From the NCBI GenBank assembly GCA_040437565.1, contig JBDOQK010000045.1, forward strand, positions 186,001 through 250,000: 64,000 nucleotides of DNA. The letters are read 5' to 3'. This stretch comes from Albugo candida. Lineage: Eukaryota; Oomycota; Peronosporomycetes; Albuginales. A program made the position numbers and the translations under genes. Of this stretch, positions 36,884 to 49,600 are shown piece by piece; positions within the stretch are counted from its first letter, which is position 1, and every line of letters starts with the position of its first letter. The notes under the pieces were generated by a model that had not been told where the DNA came from, searched no databases, and saw nothing but the letters and a program-made list of their open reading frames with translations.

Positions 36884-37909
36884 CTAATTCAGGAATTCCA
36901 GAACACTGCCAGCTTCCCAAATTCTCTTATGTGAAGGGCATATTGAAAAAAAAACATAGTGAAAGAATGCAAAGCATAGTTTCCAATAGATGAGGAATGG
37001 ATAGCTTTCATGAAGGAATGAATAGCAATATTTTATGCAAAAAAGAACACTTTCATGATGGACTATAGAAACTTTTTGAATTGCGTGAAAACTGTGCACA
37101 GCCAAGGTCTCAAGGAATGATTTCTCAGGGTAATCTACAAACAGCTGAAAATTGCCCTTCATCCAGAAAAAAAGACAAAGACGTCTTCTTTCGATTTGCA
37201 AAAGATACTTTCTTTTCTGCCAGATGATCTCCGGCATGACGTGGACGGAATTATTCGCCGTTTTGTATACCATATTGAATAGCTCTTTCGACATGCAGAT
37301 GCAATATAATTGAATCTTGCACGTTAATGGTCCTAAAAATATCTCTTCACTCGGGTGTTTGATTCGCCGATTGTCTACAACATCCAATGCGAAAACCATT
37401 CCACACACGCTCGTCGACTTTGGGCCATGTCTACTTTTTACACTCGAAGTACGGATAAATGATCGAGTGATGCGGTGAAATCACCAAAAAAAATAAGAGA
37501 TTTGCCGCGATCGGCTTCAAAGTGTTGGAGAGCAGCAGCGCCTAGAAGATCACGCTTCTCTCGGCCCACTCAGGCGCATATAAAATGTGAATATATACGG
37601 GTGCATCTTGAGTGAAAATATGCAGAAACCAAATAGAGACTGTAATACGTCGTTCGATGAGTTCCTCAAATGTTGTACAATCAAAAAAAATCGAATGAAG
37701 TATTGCCATCACAACCGAACTACGATTTTGAGTTGCTGGGAAAATAACACTACTGTGGTCATTGACAAGCATTTTGACTTGCATTTTTTGTATGGAATGA
37801 GAAATAAAACAACTCCATTCGGTTGAAATTGTGAAACTTGAATTTTTGAATACAGCAAATAGGGTGTTGTGACAGGACGTGGTAGAAAAATTGCATTAAT
37901 ATTCACCAT
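36884..37909 (-). pseudogene. Possible diverged relic of the four-cysteine secreted family
   Basis: Two minus-strand stretches could be pieces of one old gene. One is 37542-37784, whose spacing of aromatic, Asp and Ser residues (NDHSSVIFPATQN) resembles the N-terminal NSDYTCFVSAQST segment of the large gene. The other is 36884-37408, an open frame of 174 codons rich in Cys, Phe and Tyr. The similarity is weak, the frames do not join, and the diagnostic C-x2-C ... C-x5-C domain is absent. A chance frame is a real alternative. Confidence 0.2.
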
Positions 37910-39573
37910 GAACCATGAGTGGTGAGATGTTGGTCCACGTTAAAATAATCAAGAATCCCGTAGTAATCTCACTAAATCGGACCAGAAATCAATGTTTTGT
38001 CTCCATCTTGAATCAGAAATGTAGAATTTGCTACACCTTCCGGTGTGAAAGTATGTTTCAAGAGAGCTCGTCGATATGACCACAAAGAACCCCTTTTCAT
38101 TTATCACAAAATCATTAGGACCAACATTTGATGACTACCTCTGAGCGCGACAACGAGAGTAGCACATTTGCTGGCAATAAGCGACAGCCGTGTTCCGAAA
38201 TCCAATTTCATCCGCTGCAGTGTAATATGGGACCCAATGATCATGTGTGTAAACAGCGGGATGCAGTACACATTACTATTAATTTAATAATGGCGTGAGT
38301 TTCGTTGATCTTGTCAAACCAAGAACTAGTTCCGGCAAAACATTTATCACGACGCTATTTTTTTATAGATCGGGTCACGTTTCGATGAACCTTTCCTACC
38401 AATATCTCGACTCCATGGTTCCGCAAACGAAGCATCTTATTTCAAATCATGAGCAGCGAATACTCGATGGATCATCAACACTTTATCATTCGACCCATAT
38501 AAGCGAGCAGCAAATCGTTGATAGTTCTTGGATGATCAATTGCATCGCGAATCATTTTCTCCATATTTCTGCAGAACTGAACAAGCCCGATCACAAGCGT
38601 GATTTATGTTTCTACTATGACCAGCTTTTTTGGTCAGATTATGAGAAGAGCATTTTTGGAATTGAGTTTAATTTCCTCTCCAATATCGCCAACCCGAGTT
38701 TGTCGCTTCGCTATCTCAATGTTCGCGTGGCGTTTTTCAAATACTGGCAGCCTAATTTCAGATAAAAGTGCAGCACGACTCTTACACGCTACATCGTTTA
38801 CCAGCAATATATATTAGTTCTTATACCAAAGATTCAATTCAACTTATGGATGTGCTGGTGGGACCTCTGTCTCGTTACTTTGGCACATTCCCGTTATTGA
38901 ATTATTAGGTGGATTCTTCTGTCGGCTGTCGGAAGGTTTTTTTTTTTCAACATTAAATTTTCCCGAGACAGTATTGCTTCTCTATGGTAGAGTCGTCAAA
39001 TTATTGCGGCTCCATACTTCTTGACCTTGATGTAGTCGTGTGGCCTTGAGGGTCCTACTATCATGCATTTTTAACGAAGCATGAGAGAGCATCACAGGGA
39101 GTTGTTAGGGAGTAAATAAGGGAGTAGTGGTTTACATCCGGAGAAACAATTCAGAGTAGTGCTTATTTTTACGAATGTGGTAATTCGCCGCGATGAACAT
39201 CATTTCGTTTCACTCATAGATATAGAAGGTAGGTGCTGTCGCATATAGTGTATAAAACATAGTGCATTGGTATCCGGCAACTTTTAATTATATGCGACCT
39301 GAACTTGCATGAAATGGGGAAGGTACTTTCTTCCACGCATTCGGTAAAGTACCTTAGAAGAAACTCTTCGTTACCTGATAAAGTGTTTCTATCATGGGGT
39401 GTGACAAGATGAGCGGTCGAACAGTTTTAGTGGGAAAGAAACCTATCTGTCAAGCCTACGCTATGTATGTATCGCAGCCTTAGAAAGATATGTATTTATC
39501 ATGTAATTCAGTGTCAGCCAAATTCATTATAAGCTGAGCAAATCGGATTATATCACTGGTTTGTTTTTGAGTG
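37910..39573. other. No firm gene
   Basis: A 156-codon plus-strand frame at 38295-38765 is the longest here, but it resembles nothing I know and has no neighbour support. The rest shows nothing. Confidence 0.35.
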
Positions 39574-40943
39574 CTAGTTGAAGTTTTTATTATTGGTGTC
39601 CCCAATACCAACAAAACTAAAGGGACGATTATCATCGCTGATGACAAGCTGTTCCACCTTTCTGTCATACCACAGTTCTGTGCACGAATGTTGTGCTATG
39701 CATGGTGTGAGCAGAGCATCGTAAATTTGGCGCATCCAAACATAACCAAATTGATCTCCTTTAAACTCATAGAAAAAAAATTCGGTTTGAAGTGCCAGGC
39801 ATCTGACGCAAGATCTTCGATCGTTTGCGTCGTATCTGACCATCAGAACCGGACGACCTTGTATGATTTTAGAGTTCGAGGGATCATGATCGGCTGGAGG
39901 CCGTATTTTATCAGTTTTTCTGTCAAATAGCAACATTTCTCTTTGATTCATTACGGGACCCTCTATATTGAGTCTCAGAATTTCATCGTGTTTCTTACAA
40001 ACTAGTTCGGGAAGAAGCTGTATCTTTTCGCATCCAGTTTTTGTTCTAACACAAGTAAAAAAAAACGTTTTCCAATATAGTCCAAGTGATTTGTTTGTTA
40101 GAATTTTTCCAGACTCATATTACTTGAATATGTTGATTTCCATCCCATATTTATGGGTTTCAGAAAAGCTTCTACACAATTGTGAATTGATCCGTAATTC
40201 AAGATACTGAGAGAGACTAGAACGCAGGATTTTGCTTTTGCTTTCTTGAGCTTTGATAAGTCTAAATGCATACTTGGATTGATTTTGTATATGCTGTGGT
40301 AGTATTCACAAATAGGAAGATGATTGGGCGATGCAACGATATGTGAACCTTCAAATTGTTTTTGGCAATGCTGTCCAAAACCAGGTTTTACCCAAGAGGA
40401 GGCAAGGAAAATGATTTGCTCTGTCAGAGATACACTTCTCACGAGCTTAACAAAACTTCTATAGAGCGCTATATTGACCAAGCAGCCCAGAAAGTGAAAA
40501 CGATTTTTTTGGCTCGTTCGTATACTCATACATGATAATTTGTCCTGACGTAAAATGTTCTCTATGATTGAGCTTTCTTGGCGTACCGGGACATATTTCT
40601 TGTTTTTACTTACCGAAATTTGCGTACCACTTGCGTAATCACGCCGTGATAATAAACACCGAAAATAAATATCTGTACCCGATGCATAACGTACTTGAAC
40701 ATTATCGATCCTGAGCATCTCGATTTGATGTTCTACAGGCTTCACTGGGTTATCAACATCATGCAATATTAGCTTGTTTTGAGAGAACATGCGATCCAGG
40801 TTGCCACAAGCGGTAGAGATAGTGGGTGCAGGTGACCACGGTATTTCCGGCGCAGTTGGTTTGGATTTCGCTCCTAATATAAAGTTTGTAAATGCAAGCA
40901 CGAATTGCAAGCCGTGTTTCAGTTTTTGAAAGAATATGCGCAA
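39574..40943 (-). pseudogene. Shorter paralogue of the four-cysteine secreted family, two overlapping frames
   Basis: The 281-codon 5' frame (40943-40098) starts MRIFFQKLKHG followed by LQFVLAFTNFILGA, a good signal peptide. It resembles parts of the large protein, including an RxFxC region and a CQKQFEG block. The 3' frame stays open from about 40118 to the stop at 39574. It carries GCEKIQLLPELVC (counterpart of CSRIQKVPQLVC) and the terminal domain SCVRC, FFFYEF, GYVWM, PCIAQHSC. The cysteine pairs have the same internal spacing as in the large gene. The frames overlap around 40098-40118, beside A and T runs. A one-base frameshift or a sequencing error there explains this better than an intron, as no splice sites fit. 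Total about 450 residues against 725 for the large copy. Confidence 0.75.
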
Positions 40944-41259
40944 ACTTGAAAAATTATGCTATGCAGTGCCAAACATCTTTCGCATTCGAATCGGTTCGTG
41001 TGCGAATAGAAATAATGATCTAGTGGTGATGAAATTTGGAAACCTGGTTGTGTCCCCTATCAAATGCTCATATGTCCACGGATTACGATTATGTGAGGTC
41101 ACAAAATTTCTCCCATTTTGTTCCAATTTGTCCATTCTAGTACTTTCAAAGTAGGCTTTCCAACGATACATCGGTTGTATTTGATCGAAGAAAAAAAAAG
41201 CAATCCTGCCGTTTTGATTTCAAGAAAAATGTTCTATCCAATTATTTTTATTGCGCACC

Positions 41260-42110
41260 ACGTTTAACATGATGTTGCCAATATATATTGAGAGAAGATA
41301 GTTATAATACTCGAGTACAGGGTTCTGAAAGAAAAGTGTTGATCATGGCGGAAATTTTGCGAGGTCTGTTTGTATCTGATAGAAATTTGCAGTGTTGCTG
41401 CATTGCGTGAGATATGATTCGATAAACGTGGCGCCACTTTTGAACAGCAATATTCGCGTGTGTTTATTGCTGGCAAGTAGTTGGATTGGTTCGAAGCCTA
41501 CTCTTTCTACTAGGCAGAGACTACAAGCGTTTGAATTATAGTTGGTAAGTGCCAAAAGTCTAGTATTGGACAAAAAAGATATCGAATTTCCTACCTTCCA
41601 TGAGTTTGTGTTCAAAACCAGGAGCTATAGAAGAATCAGTAAGAACGCGTTCATTGGTACGATTTCTTTTGTTGTCGAGAGCCAGTAAATTAGTATTAAA
41701 TCAAAATACCATTCACTGGCAATTAAACAATGAGCAATTACTCTAAATAGAGAGGTATAGGTTTATGCCAAGGTTTTGTGGCTATAGACGCTCCTCAAGG
41801 AAAAGACATATTTTCCTAGCTTCTATGCTTCAAAGAATTCGTCCACCAATTTGTTGCATTTCTCCGCGAGCTCAATTTTAGGACAAAGCAGCTTACAAGA
41901 AACACTTCATCATATGAGAATATGATAAATTGCCCTGCACTAAAGGAATCAACACGATTCGCACGAAGTATGACCTGATGAATTCTCTGCTGCATTCCTG
42001 AAGATTTTGATCGTAGCATTTGTGGTCAGAAATGTCGTATAACGTCAAGAACAGAAAGCTGGTGATCATCTCGTTTCTAGATAGCTGTGTGTGCAATTCA
42101 TGAAACATCG
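41260..42110 (-). pseudogene. Possible third, strongly diverged family member
   Basis: Just upstream of the 39574-40943 gene and on the same strand, the frame at 41343-41615 has ACSLC (C-x2-C). A single Cys follows 38 residues after the second of these cysteines, at a position like the family's third (TQC), with hydrophobic stretches where the aromatic core should be. Farther up, 41893-42108 has ECSREFIRSYFVRIVLIPL and then a CNK-containing tail. These resemble the mid-region blocks of the paralogues. A head-to-tail pair is plausible but similarity is low, and I would not exclude chance. Confidence 0.3.
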
Positions 42111-45100
42111 TGAGGCGAATGAAGACTATAGGAAGCGTATATTTAGTACAACTCTTGTTCGAGATTGAAGTGTTTCATTATGTAGCTAAACTCCAGCAAA
42201 TAACAAACAGACATAAAGTAGAAAAAAGACAGTATCGTGTACCTTGATATTCAAAGAAAGACATGACACTCACGATCATGCATTTCGTATCGTGTCATGT
42301 ATCTAGTTGTTGTCGAATCTCAATTGACGTCTTTGTACCTCTTAGGTAGGAAATTACATCGATTGAGTGCAAAGTATCTTTGGACCCGTTTAGATGCTTC
42401 TTAGAAAAAATTGAGCAATTTAAGGTCACGTAAGGGAAAAAAGAGGCTATCAACATGTGTTCTGATCGTGATAAGGGAAGATACTAACAAGGAACAACAA
42501 TGTAACCGCTACAATCAGCAACGTTTTTCTTGTCAGGTCTTTTGCTATCTGGTACATTATACAAGATGCGGTGCTGAAAAATAATGCGCATGTATATCAA
42601 GGTATAAACCCACTTGACATGCCGGCTATTCGAGAAAGTTCATCTATCACTCATCATAACGTTGATGAATAGGCAATGCTTTCATCATTTTCTTTAATGT
42701 CTTATTTTGCATGTAAAAAATGGGCTTGATGAAACAAACCCTACATATACACGCGTTGATGGGAACCGTATATTCCTTACACTCTCAAAATCTAAAGCAT
42801 CTCTATGATGATCGCAGAAGGTTTGCAACAATTTAACTCTGCCGATTACATCCAATCAACTAGGAGCGCAGAGAGAGACAAGGAGTAAAATCTTGCTGGT
42901 TCCATCCTATTTATTTGATGAAAGCTGCTTTATCTTCCCATCTTAGAAACATATCCTTTATGTACATGCAACCAAAAACAGCGGTTACATTTATAATGAG
43001 TACAGTGCGAGTCCCACAAAAACAGTTGTATAGACAATAGTGTTTAATTAATGTATACGTATCTAGTATTTTGTCGTTGAGCTCCCGGATATTGGTGATA
43101 TAGGCATGTAGTTCTAAACGCTTCCATCCACGTCACTACCATCGTAAATTGTAAGACGTCTTTGAATCAGCGATTTTCTATCCTTTTCATCCAGGTAACA
43201 CACTCAGACTCAAATTATCCCAGCAAAATGTATCTAATTAAGGTTTCGGCATGCGTAAAAACGGAGCAAAGAAGCAGATTCGCGTCAATATTTGGACTAT
43301 CCGACGTGAATTTTTGAGATAATTTTTGTTGTAGGTATGATCCTAATTGATCATTCCAATACTAATTAACCCGATGAAGTCTAGACGATTGTTCTGTAGT
43401 CCATGTGAAGGTGTAAAAGTATGCAATTCGAAGAGGGACGCAATGTCTCTAATTTACTCTCTAACTTCCGTAAGAAAACTATCACGACCCATCGTGGTAT
43501 TTAAGGTTTGAACTGAGTCTTCCTTGATAGAGAAAGACTACAATGGTGTAGCATTTCACGCTACATCAGGGTTTGCTAGCGAACTGGTTACCTGCAGAAT
43601 TTCCAAGCGTGATATGTCAGGATCATAACAGAATCTACGAGCAATCTCATGATTTGCCACGTCGAGTGATCACGGTGTCGTGATGACGAACGGTGTGAAG
43701 ATGACATATTCAAGCCTTTCGTGAACGCAAGATAAGTTAATTTTGGAATAGCTCGGCGCACTTCTTGTGTATAGATTAAATTGATGCTGCAGCATTATTT
43801 TCTGATAATCGTTGTTTATTTAGGTGACTGTTCCAGAATGTTCTTAAGAACGATAGCAACGATTGAAGCGGATAAGATTCAAAGCTCTTACCATACAGGA
43901 TCATCGGCACTGATGTAGCTCCTCTTCTAACCTTTCAGCTGCAACCATGCTTCGTCGTATCTGTAATTTTGAAGAAGCCTCCATATATGTCTTAGTTCTG
44001 CTGTGTCCGCCCTCGGGTGCTAGAGGATTAGATCCTTGATGCCTTTCTTTGTGTCCATGTCACTATAACATCGTAAGATAATGATCTTATCCAGAATAGA
44101 TGAGAATAGTACACCGCACTCGCAAGATTCCAATTCGTTAGAGGAAACGTTAGGTCACGCGGATAAGAATTAAAAGAAGTTACAGCATACCAGTGATACG
44201 TTTCGAATTTCATTTATCAAGTAAATTGTTCAAATCATACCAATGACGTTAGACTGTAGTGATTTGCCTAAAAGATTCAACTAGTGCCAATGACGCGAGT
44301 ATGAACAGTTGTCGTACGCAATAAACTAACATAGCCGAATTTCATTACGGCTATTCGTATATCATGTTCGAAGAATGACAGAACTAACAGTTACTTAAGC
44401 GTACACGGCGCCGCTGTTTGTCTTTTTATTTTGTCTTTATAAATACCAGAAATTATATAAAGTATATCTCAGTAAACATGGGCATTTTCTACTACTTATT
44501 TCAAACAATCTGATTTGTTCAGAAAATTCTGATTTGTATACTACTTTGAAAACAGTGAAAAATGTACCACTTCGCACATCTGCCAAATCTGAACTTATGC
44601 AAAATACACCAAACAAGTCGTTAATATACGCACAACATATTGCCATATCACAAAAAGCCCTCGCAGGTACGGTTATAGCGGCAGTAGTTACTGCATGTAA
44701 TGAAATTATCGGAGCGTTTCTTCTTTGATACTTCTGTGACAAGCTGCGACTCTATTCCTTTCGCCACTGGGCCGTGCATGCTTCTCTGTCATTACTAGAG
44801 GGTGGTGCTTGTTGAAAAGCGTTGGTTCACTTTCGGCATACATGATCTCATCTTTATCAAAGGGGTGTAAGCACGCTGGTACACTTACTTGGTCCACGAC
44901 GCATCACGAATATTTTTTTGAATAGGTAGTCTTGTCGCCTGATCGAACGGCCGCATAGAGATGACAACATGACCACTTCAAACAGCCTTAGTAATCAAAG
45001 TATTCATAAGACCATGGATTTCCAGAGTTATTTAGATCAATAGAGCACTCGACAGACAGCGCTCCATCTTTCCCCACCTTCACCACGAAGGATGCCAGGC

Positions 45101-46484
45101 TTCTCGGGATTATTTCGATCTTCATCACCTTGATCCCTATGTAATATTTAATCTTCGTGAGATACTCCAGTAATGGCTTCTCTCTGAATTCAAGCAGGCT
45201 TTTTTTCGCAGACTTCACTTTCTTGCTCGTCATGGTCCTTAAGGATGGACACCGAGTATACGAAGGAGCTTATTTTAGCTTGTCTGCGTCGTGTATCCAT
45301 AGCAGCGCCTTTCATGTTTTTAATCGCACTAGGTCGCCGCTCGATCGATGCATCAGTCAAGGACTCCCCCACTTACATGCCTGGTCCTTCGGTGTCGCAT
45401 GACGAGCACAAGCGAGGTGAAAGATCTCACCTTCTTCATCTTAAATGGGCAGAATGAGACGTTTGTCACCGTCGGAGACGAAGAATGCTGGCCCTACTAT
45501 AGAGTCTGGAAGAAATGCCGGAACCATGACTGGTTGTTTTGTGTCTTACCTGACAGCCCAGTGACAGATACAATTTGAATTTCATTTTTGCTGTTCTTGA
45601 AGCAAGCAGCAAGAAGGACTTCGCCATACTTGCTCTTCATTAAAATACCATTCAGATTGATACCGCGATCTTCCAATGCGTGATGCATATGAATACCACT
45701 CCTGTATACGATTACGACGCGCTGAATTATATCCTCACGTAACGCAACATGTTCATTTTGTCCGTTTGTTTATTTCGTGTACGTGTGACAACACGGAATG
45801 ATACTACATGCGATCCCCATCGAGCAGTTGCGCATATCGTAGGCGCAATGAGTCTTGTACGTCAATCGACGCTCACCAGCCGTCAGCTTTTTCTGTAGCT
45901 CAACTGTACTGACTTCAAGACGAACTGAAGGCATGATCGAGCAAATCGACGCATAAAGACTTGTTCTCACAACTCGCCTCGTATTCAGTCAAGTCAGCCC
46001 TCGTATCGTCGTATGTGTCTTTCATGAGGGTATGAGTCGGTTCTAATTCTCCTCCATACGTGAAAGCGGCTGCAAAGCTGCACTATGGATCGCCAAACAA
46101 CACCTTGTAGGGTCTGTTGTCGCTTGAGTTGACACGAAACGCCCGTCAGAAGTTTCCGTTGTATTCTACTTTAAATGTCGTAGCGACTAGCACAGTCACG
46201 TGTGTAGAAATATTGCTGTATGTTTAAGAGCTGTTGGAACTGCTTAGATCCCCTTTGTCTTACGTGGAATCAGTAATATGGCCACCTTATCGTCTAATCA
46301 TATTTTACGCAACTTAGTCAATTAGAGGTGTATTGTGTGTGATCATACAGTAGCCAAAATCGGTGTGGAAAGGATCATATCTCACAAGTCATGATACTGA
46401 GGACCTGAATTAAAGAATAACATTTTCATACATGTTCATGTTCGTGACCACACATGACAGCTTTTTGCATTGATTTCTATATAG
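42111..46484. other. No gene recognised
   Basis: Over 4 kb without an identifiable gene or repeat. The frames at 44437-44742 (minus, 101 codons) and 44988-45233 (minus), with overlapping plus-strand frames at 45157-45578, are unassigned. Mixed open frames on both strands suggest chance. Confidence 0.4.
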
Positions 46485-46489
46485 AAGTC
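46485..46489 (+). repeat. 5-bp target-site duplication, left (AAGTC)
   Basis: AAGTC precedes the first base of the copia 5' LTR and recurs directly after the 3' LTR at 51125-51129. Five bases is the length made by copia-type integrases. Confidence 0.85.
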
Positions 46490-46672
46490 TGTTGGAAATC
46501 GATGACGTTGAACGTTATTCACACTGGCACTGGAGCAGATTTCAATTCTTAGTTAGAAGCATGCCGTCTTTTGTACCTATCGGCAAGCATATCCGTGCAA
46601 GTACTTATGTTCTGAAAAAATTGACGGATGTATTTACTTTCTAATATAGTCCTCCGGTTCTCAAGGACAGCA
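46490..46672 (+). repeat. 5' LTR of copia fossil C
   Basis: Starts TGTTGGAAAT and ends CA, 183 bases. It aligns with 50934-51124 through shared blocks TGTTGGAAAT, ATGCCGTC and TATCGGCAAGCATAT, and a CTCAA-A/G-rich end. Divergence between the two LTRs is substantial by eye. Confidence 0.85.
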
Positions 46673-46690
46673 GGTTATGTGCCCAACCAG
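46673..46690 (+). promoter_or_regulatory. Primer binding site of the half-tRNA-iMet type
   Basis: Directly after the 5' LTR stands GGTTATGTGCCCAACC. This differs by one base over its first 13 from the primer site of Drosophila copia (GGTTATGGGCCCA). That element is primed by a half-molecule of initiator tRNA-Met cut in the anticodon region. It is not the tRNA 3'-end type used by most plant copia elements. Confidence 0.7.
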
Positions 46691-49600
46691 CGCGAACGAT
46701 GGTAACACTACCGTTCGAGGTCAAGTTTTGTCTCCAAGTTATGTGCAGAGGCGCGGAAGAATTTGTGTGGTAGAAAAAACTAGTGAAAAGATCGCGTAAG
46801 TTGCTGCGGGTAGAGGAGATGATATTTTTGAGGGTTTCAAGTAGAGACAGGCCGACGAAAATAGAATGATAGAACTGATGCGTTGGCTGATCGCACGATT
46901 GGACCCCTTGGAAGAATGCCAGAACCAAATGCAAGGACCACGTCTGGAGGGGAACGGGTGACAAAGATTATGGAACATCTTCAAATGTAGCCTGCGGAAG
47001 ATTTTTTTGCGCTGAGACTGGGGCGTGCACCACTCATGAAAATCGCTGGGTGGGGTGGGTCGACTCCACCAGACAAGGTGGAACGTCCAGCCGATCCCCC
47101 AAGGTATACTGGATTACGGCAACCTGGTCATTGTTTTATACAGTCGCTATTGACAATGGCTTAAAGGCGAGGCTAGGAACGATGTCAAGGTTGGTCCACA
47201 AATGTATCATCAACATGTGGGTGATGTTCGAAGGACGTTACAACAAACGGAGCGGGTTGTGCAGTATCCTGACACAAGGTAGAAAGAACTTGCAATTCGC
47301 ATGTTTGAAGGAGCGTAATCATATAAAGGATTTGGCTTTGAAGGGGAGGGGCGTCCTTCAGAAGGACAGGTGAATTTGTATCAGTCAGGATGTGGCTTTA
47401 TGTTTTTGTAAAACGTTAAAGTAGACCTTCTCGGGGATTATCTTCAAGGCATGGCTGAACGATACTACATAAAGACTGCAAAGTTGGTGGAACCAAATGC
47501 TGAAACTTCAAAATGCGGTGAATACAATGCCTGGATCTCTATAACTCATATCGTTTTCCGGCTCAGTCGAAAGAATTTTTCACGCGGCCGAAGGATATGA
47601 AGGAAGCATTGAAGGAGCACTTTCTCTATCTGGTGGCTGTGGCTGAAGTATCGAAAGGTGTCGTGGAATACCTAGTCCTCAACAACATCGTACAATATGT
47701 TGTAGAAGACATGAAGGGTCGTAATGATAACGATTGCTGATGCCACCGAGCGGATAATTTGCAGCAAGATGAAGAATGGCGCATTTTGCCCAAACTTGGG
47801 AATCCGTAATTAAGAAGGAACCGTCGATAGATAAGGTGAACATCGCCCGAGAGCTGCAATTTTTAAAGACTAGTCATTTGAGAGTGATGCGTCGTAATCG
47901 AAGCTCCCAATTGTAAAAACGTGAAGACAATCAACTTCAAGCTGAAGATGTCAGCACAAAGAACTGGTGGAAAGGAATGCTCGATGTTGGACAGTGAATC
48001 AAGTCATCACTCATGCAGTGATGAGTTGTGACGAGAAGATTTCAAGACTTCAACGGTGAGTGTATCCATGCCAACCGAGACAGGATGATGATCAGAAAAG
48101 TGGGCAACGTAACAGACGGATCTCTACCGATGTATGTATGGCAAATTAGACTCGAAAGGGTACGTGCTCGTTCGCCCTGGCGCACAGCGTGTATATCATA
48201 GATGAAGTGCTACGTACATTGCAGCCATCTAGAGACGTCGTTTTAGTGTTACTTGCGGACAATGCAGAGCTAAACGAATAGATTTCTCACGTTCCACAAC
48301 GGGGCACGTTGAGTATTGTTCATAGTTTTCTCGGGCACTTTAATCAAGGTACCGTGCAGATACTCGCTCGTACTATAGTCCGGTATCATTCTGACCGGGC
48401 GAACTCGTGTCAATTGCTGGAAGTGCTCAAGAAGCAAGCAGAGCAAAACTCGACCAGCCTTCTAAGCCACAGGGGTAAACGCTTCAATTGACCGGATTGG
48501 AGAAGGTATTTTTTCGGATTTCTGCAGTCCCATGGTGCCAAAATACAGGCTTAAGGATCGCTACATGAATAATTTTGTGGAGCACAAGAGAACTTACGTG
48601 AAACGTTTTCTAGCCAACACCAAGGATAAAGTGGTAAAATCATGCGAAGTTTTTTTTCTCAAGAAGAGTTGTTATTTCGCATTCAAATCGTTCGTGCAGC
48701 CTCTGTTGGTCAGTACGCTAATGGCGTATTTATTCTGTCAGAACTTTGGCAGTCTCTCGTGAGCGTAGTGAGGAAAAACAAAAACAAAACAAGTCAGCAA
48801 TGCAGGGCAGAGAGTATGCACCGTACCATTATGAATATGGCACGTTTTATGATCGTAGCCGGCGGTTTGCCTTTATTTGCCCGTACTTTATTGGTGGGCT
48901 GCTGTTCAATACGCTGCATAGCGGTAAGGTATCTCCAATCGAGGTACTCACCAATGTGACACCAGCACTGAGTTAGATTGTGTTTTTTTTCTCCATGCTC
49001 GGTCTATAGAGATCCAAAAAAGAACAATTTTGCGAAGCGCCCACAACGTGTTCTCATCATTGAGATTGGTGATGGCAATTACGGATACCATGTCTTTTTA
49101 CCCAAAAATCGCACAGTAGATACAACACTGCATGAACCAGACCTCGAGACTCTCGACAAAGAGCAGAATAACTTTGTTACGAAGACGCGACTGTGAAACG
49201 CATTGTGTGCTACGAGAAAAATGAAAAGACATCAATCCATCGCTGATGCTCGACCAAGCCAAAATGGACAGCGGATCGTCTAGTAAGAAGATCGATACAG
49301 GATAAATGCGTGTCATGCGAGACGTATCTCTGGAGATGGAGGGTTAGATTTGAAATGATGGACAGTGTAGAGAAGTCAAATGGGAGAGCGACGATGCCAG
49401 AAGAAATTAAAGCTCTCAAAGGCAACCAAGTGCGGAATAGGTAGTGACGCCATTTGATGCAAATTGCTACATGCAAATTGGTTATATTAGACAGAACATG
49501 ACGCATTTGGAGATTTGAAGAGACACAAAGTTCGTTTGGTGGCTTGCCGAAATGAACAATTGCTTCGTCGTGATTAAAATCCACACTTTCGCGGCTGTGA

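Noticed and set aside
38295-38765. 156-codon plus-strand frame
   Set aside because: No signal peptide, no recognised domain, no second copy. Length alone is not enough, so it is mentioned only in the region note.
40098-40118. Spliceosomal intron joining the two frames of the 40-kb family gene
   Set aside because: The frames overlap directly, homology to the large paralogue is continuous across the junction, and no donor/acceptor pair fits.
41480-41515. GGTTCGAAGCC, a B-box-like sequence suggesting a tRNA gene
   Set aside because: No A-box at the right distance and no cloverleaf stems around it.
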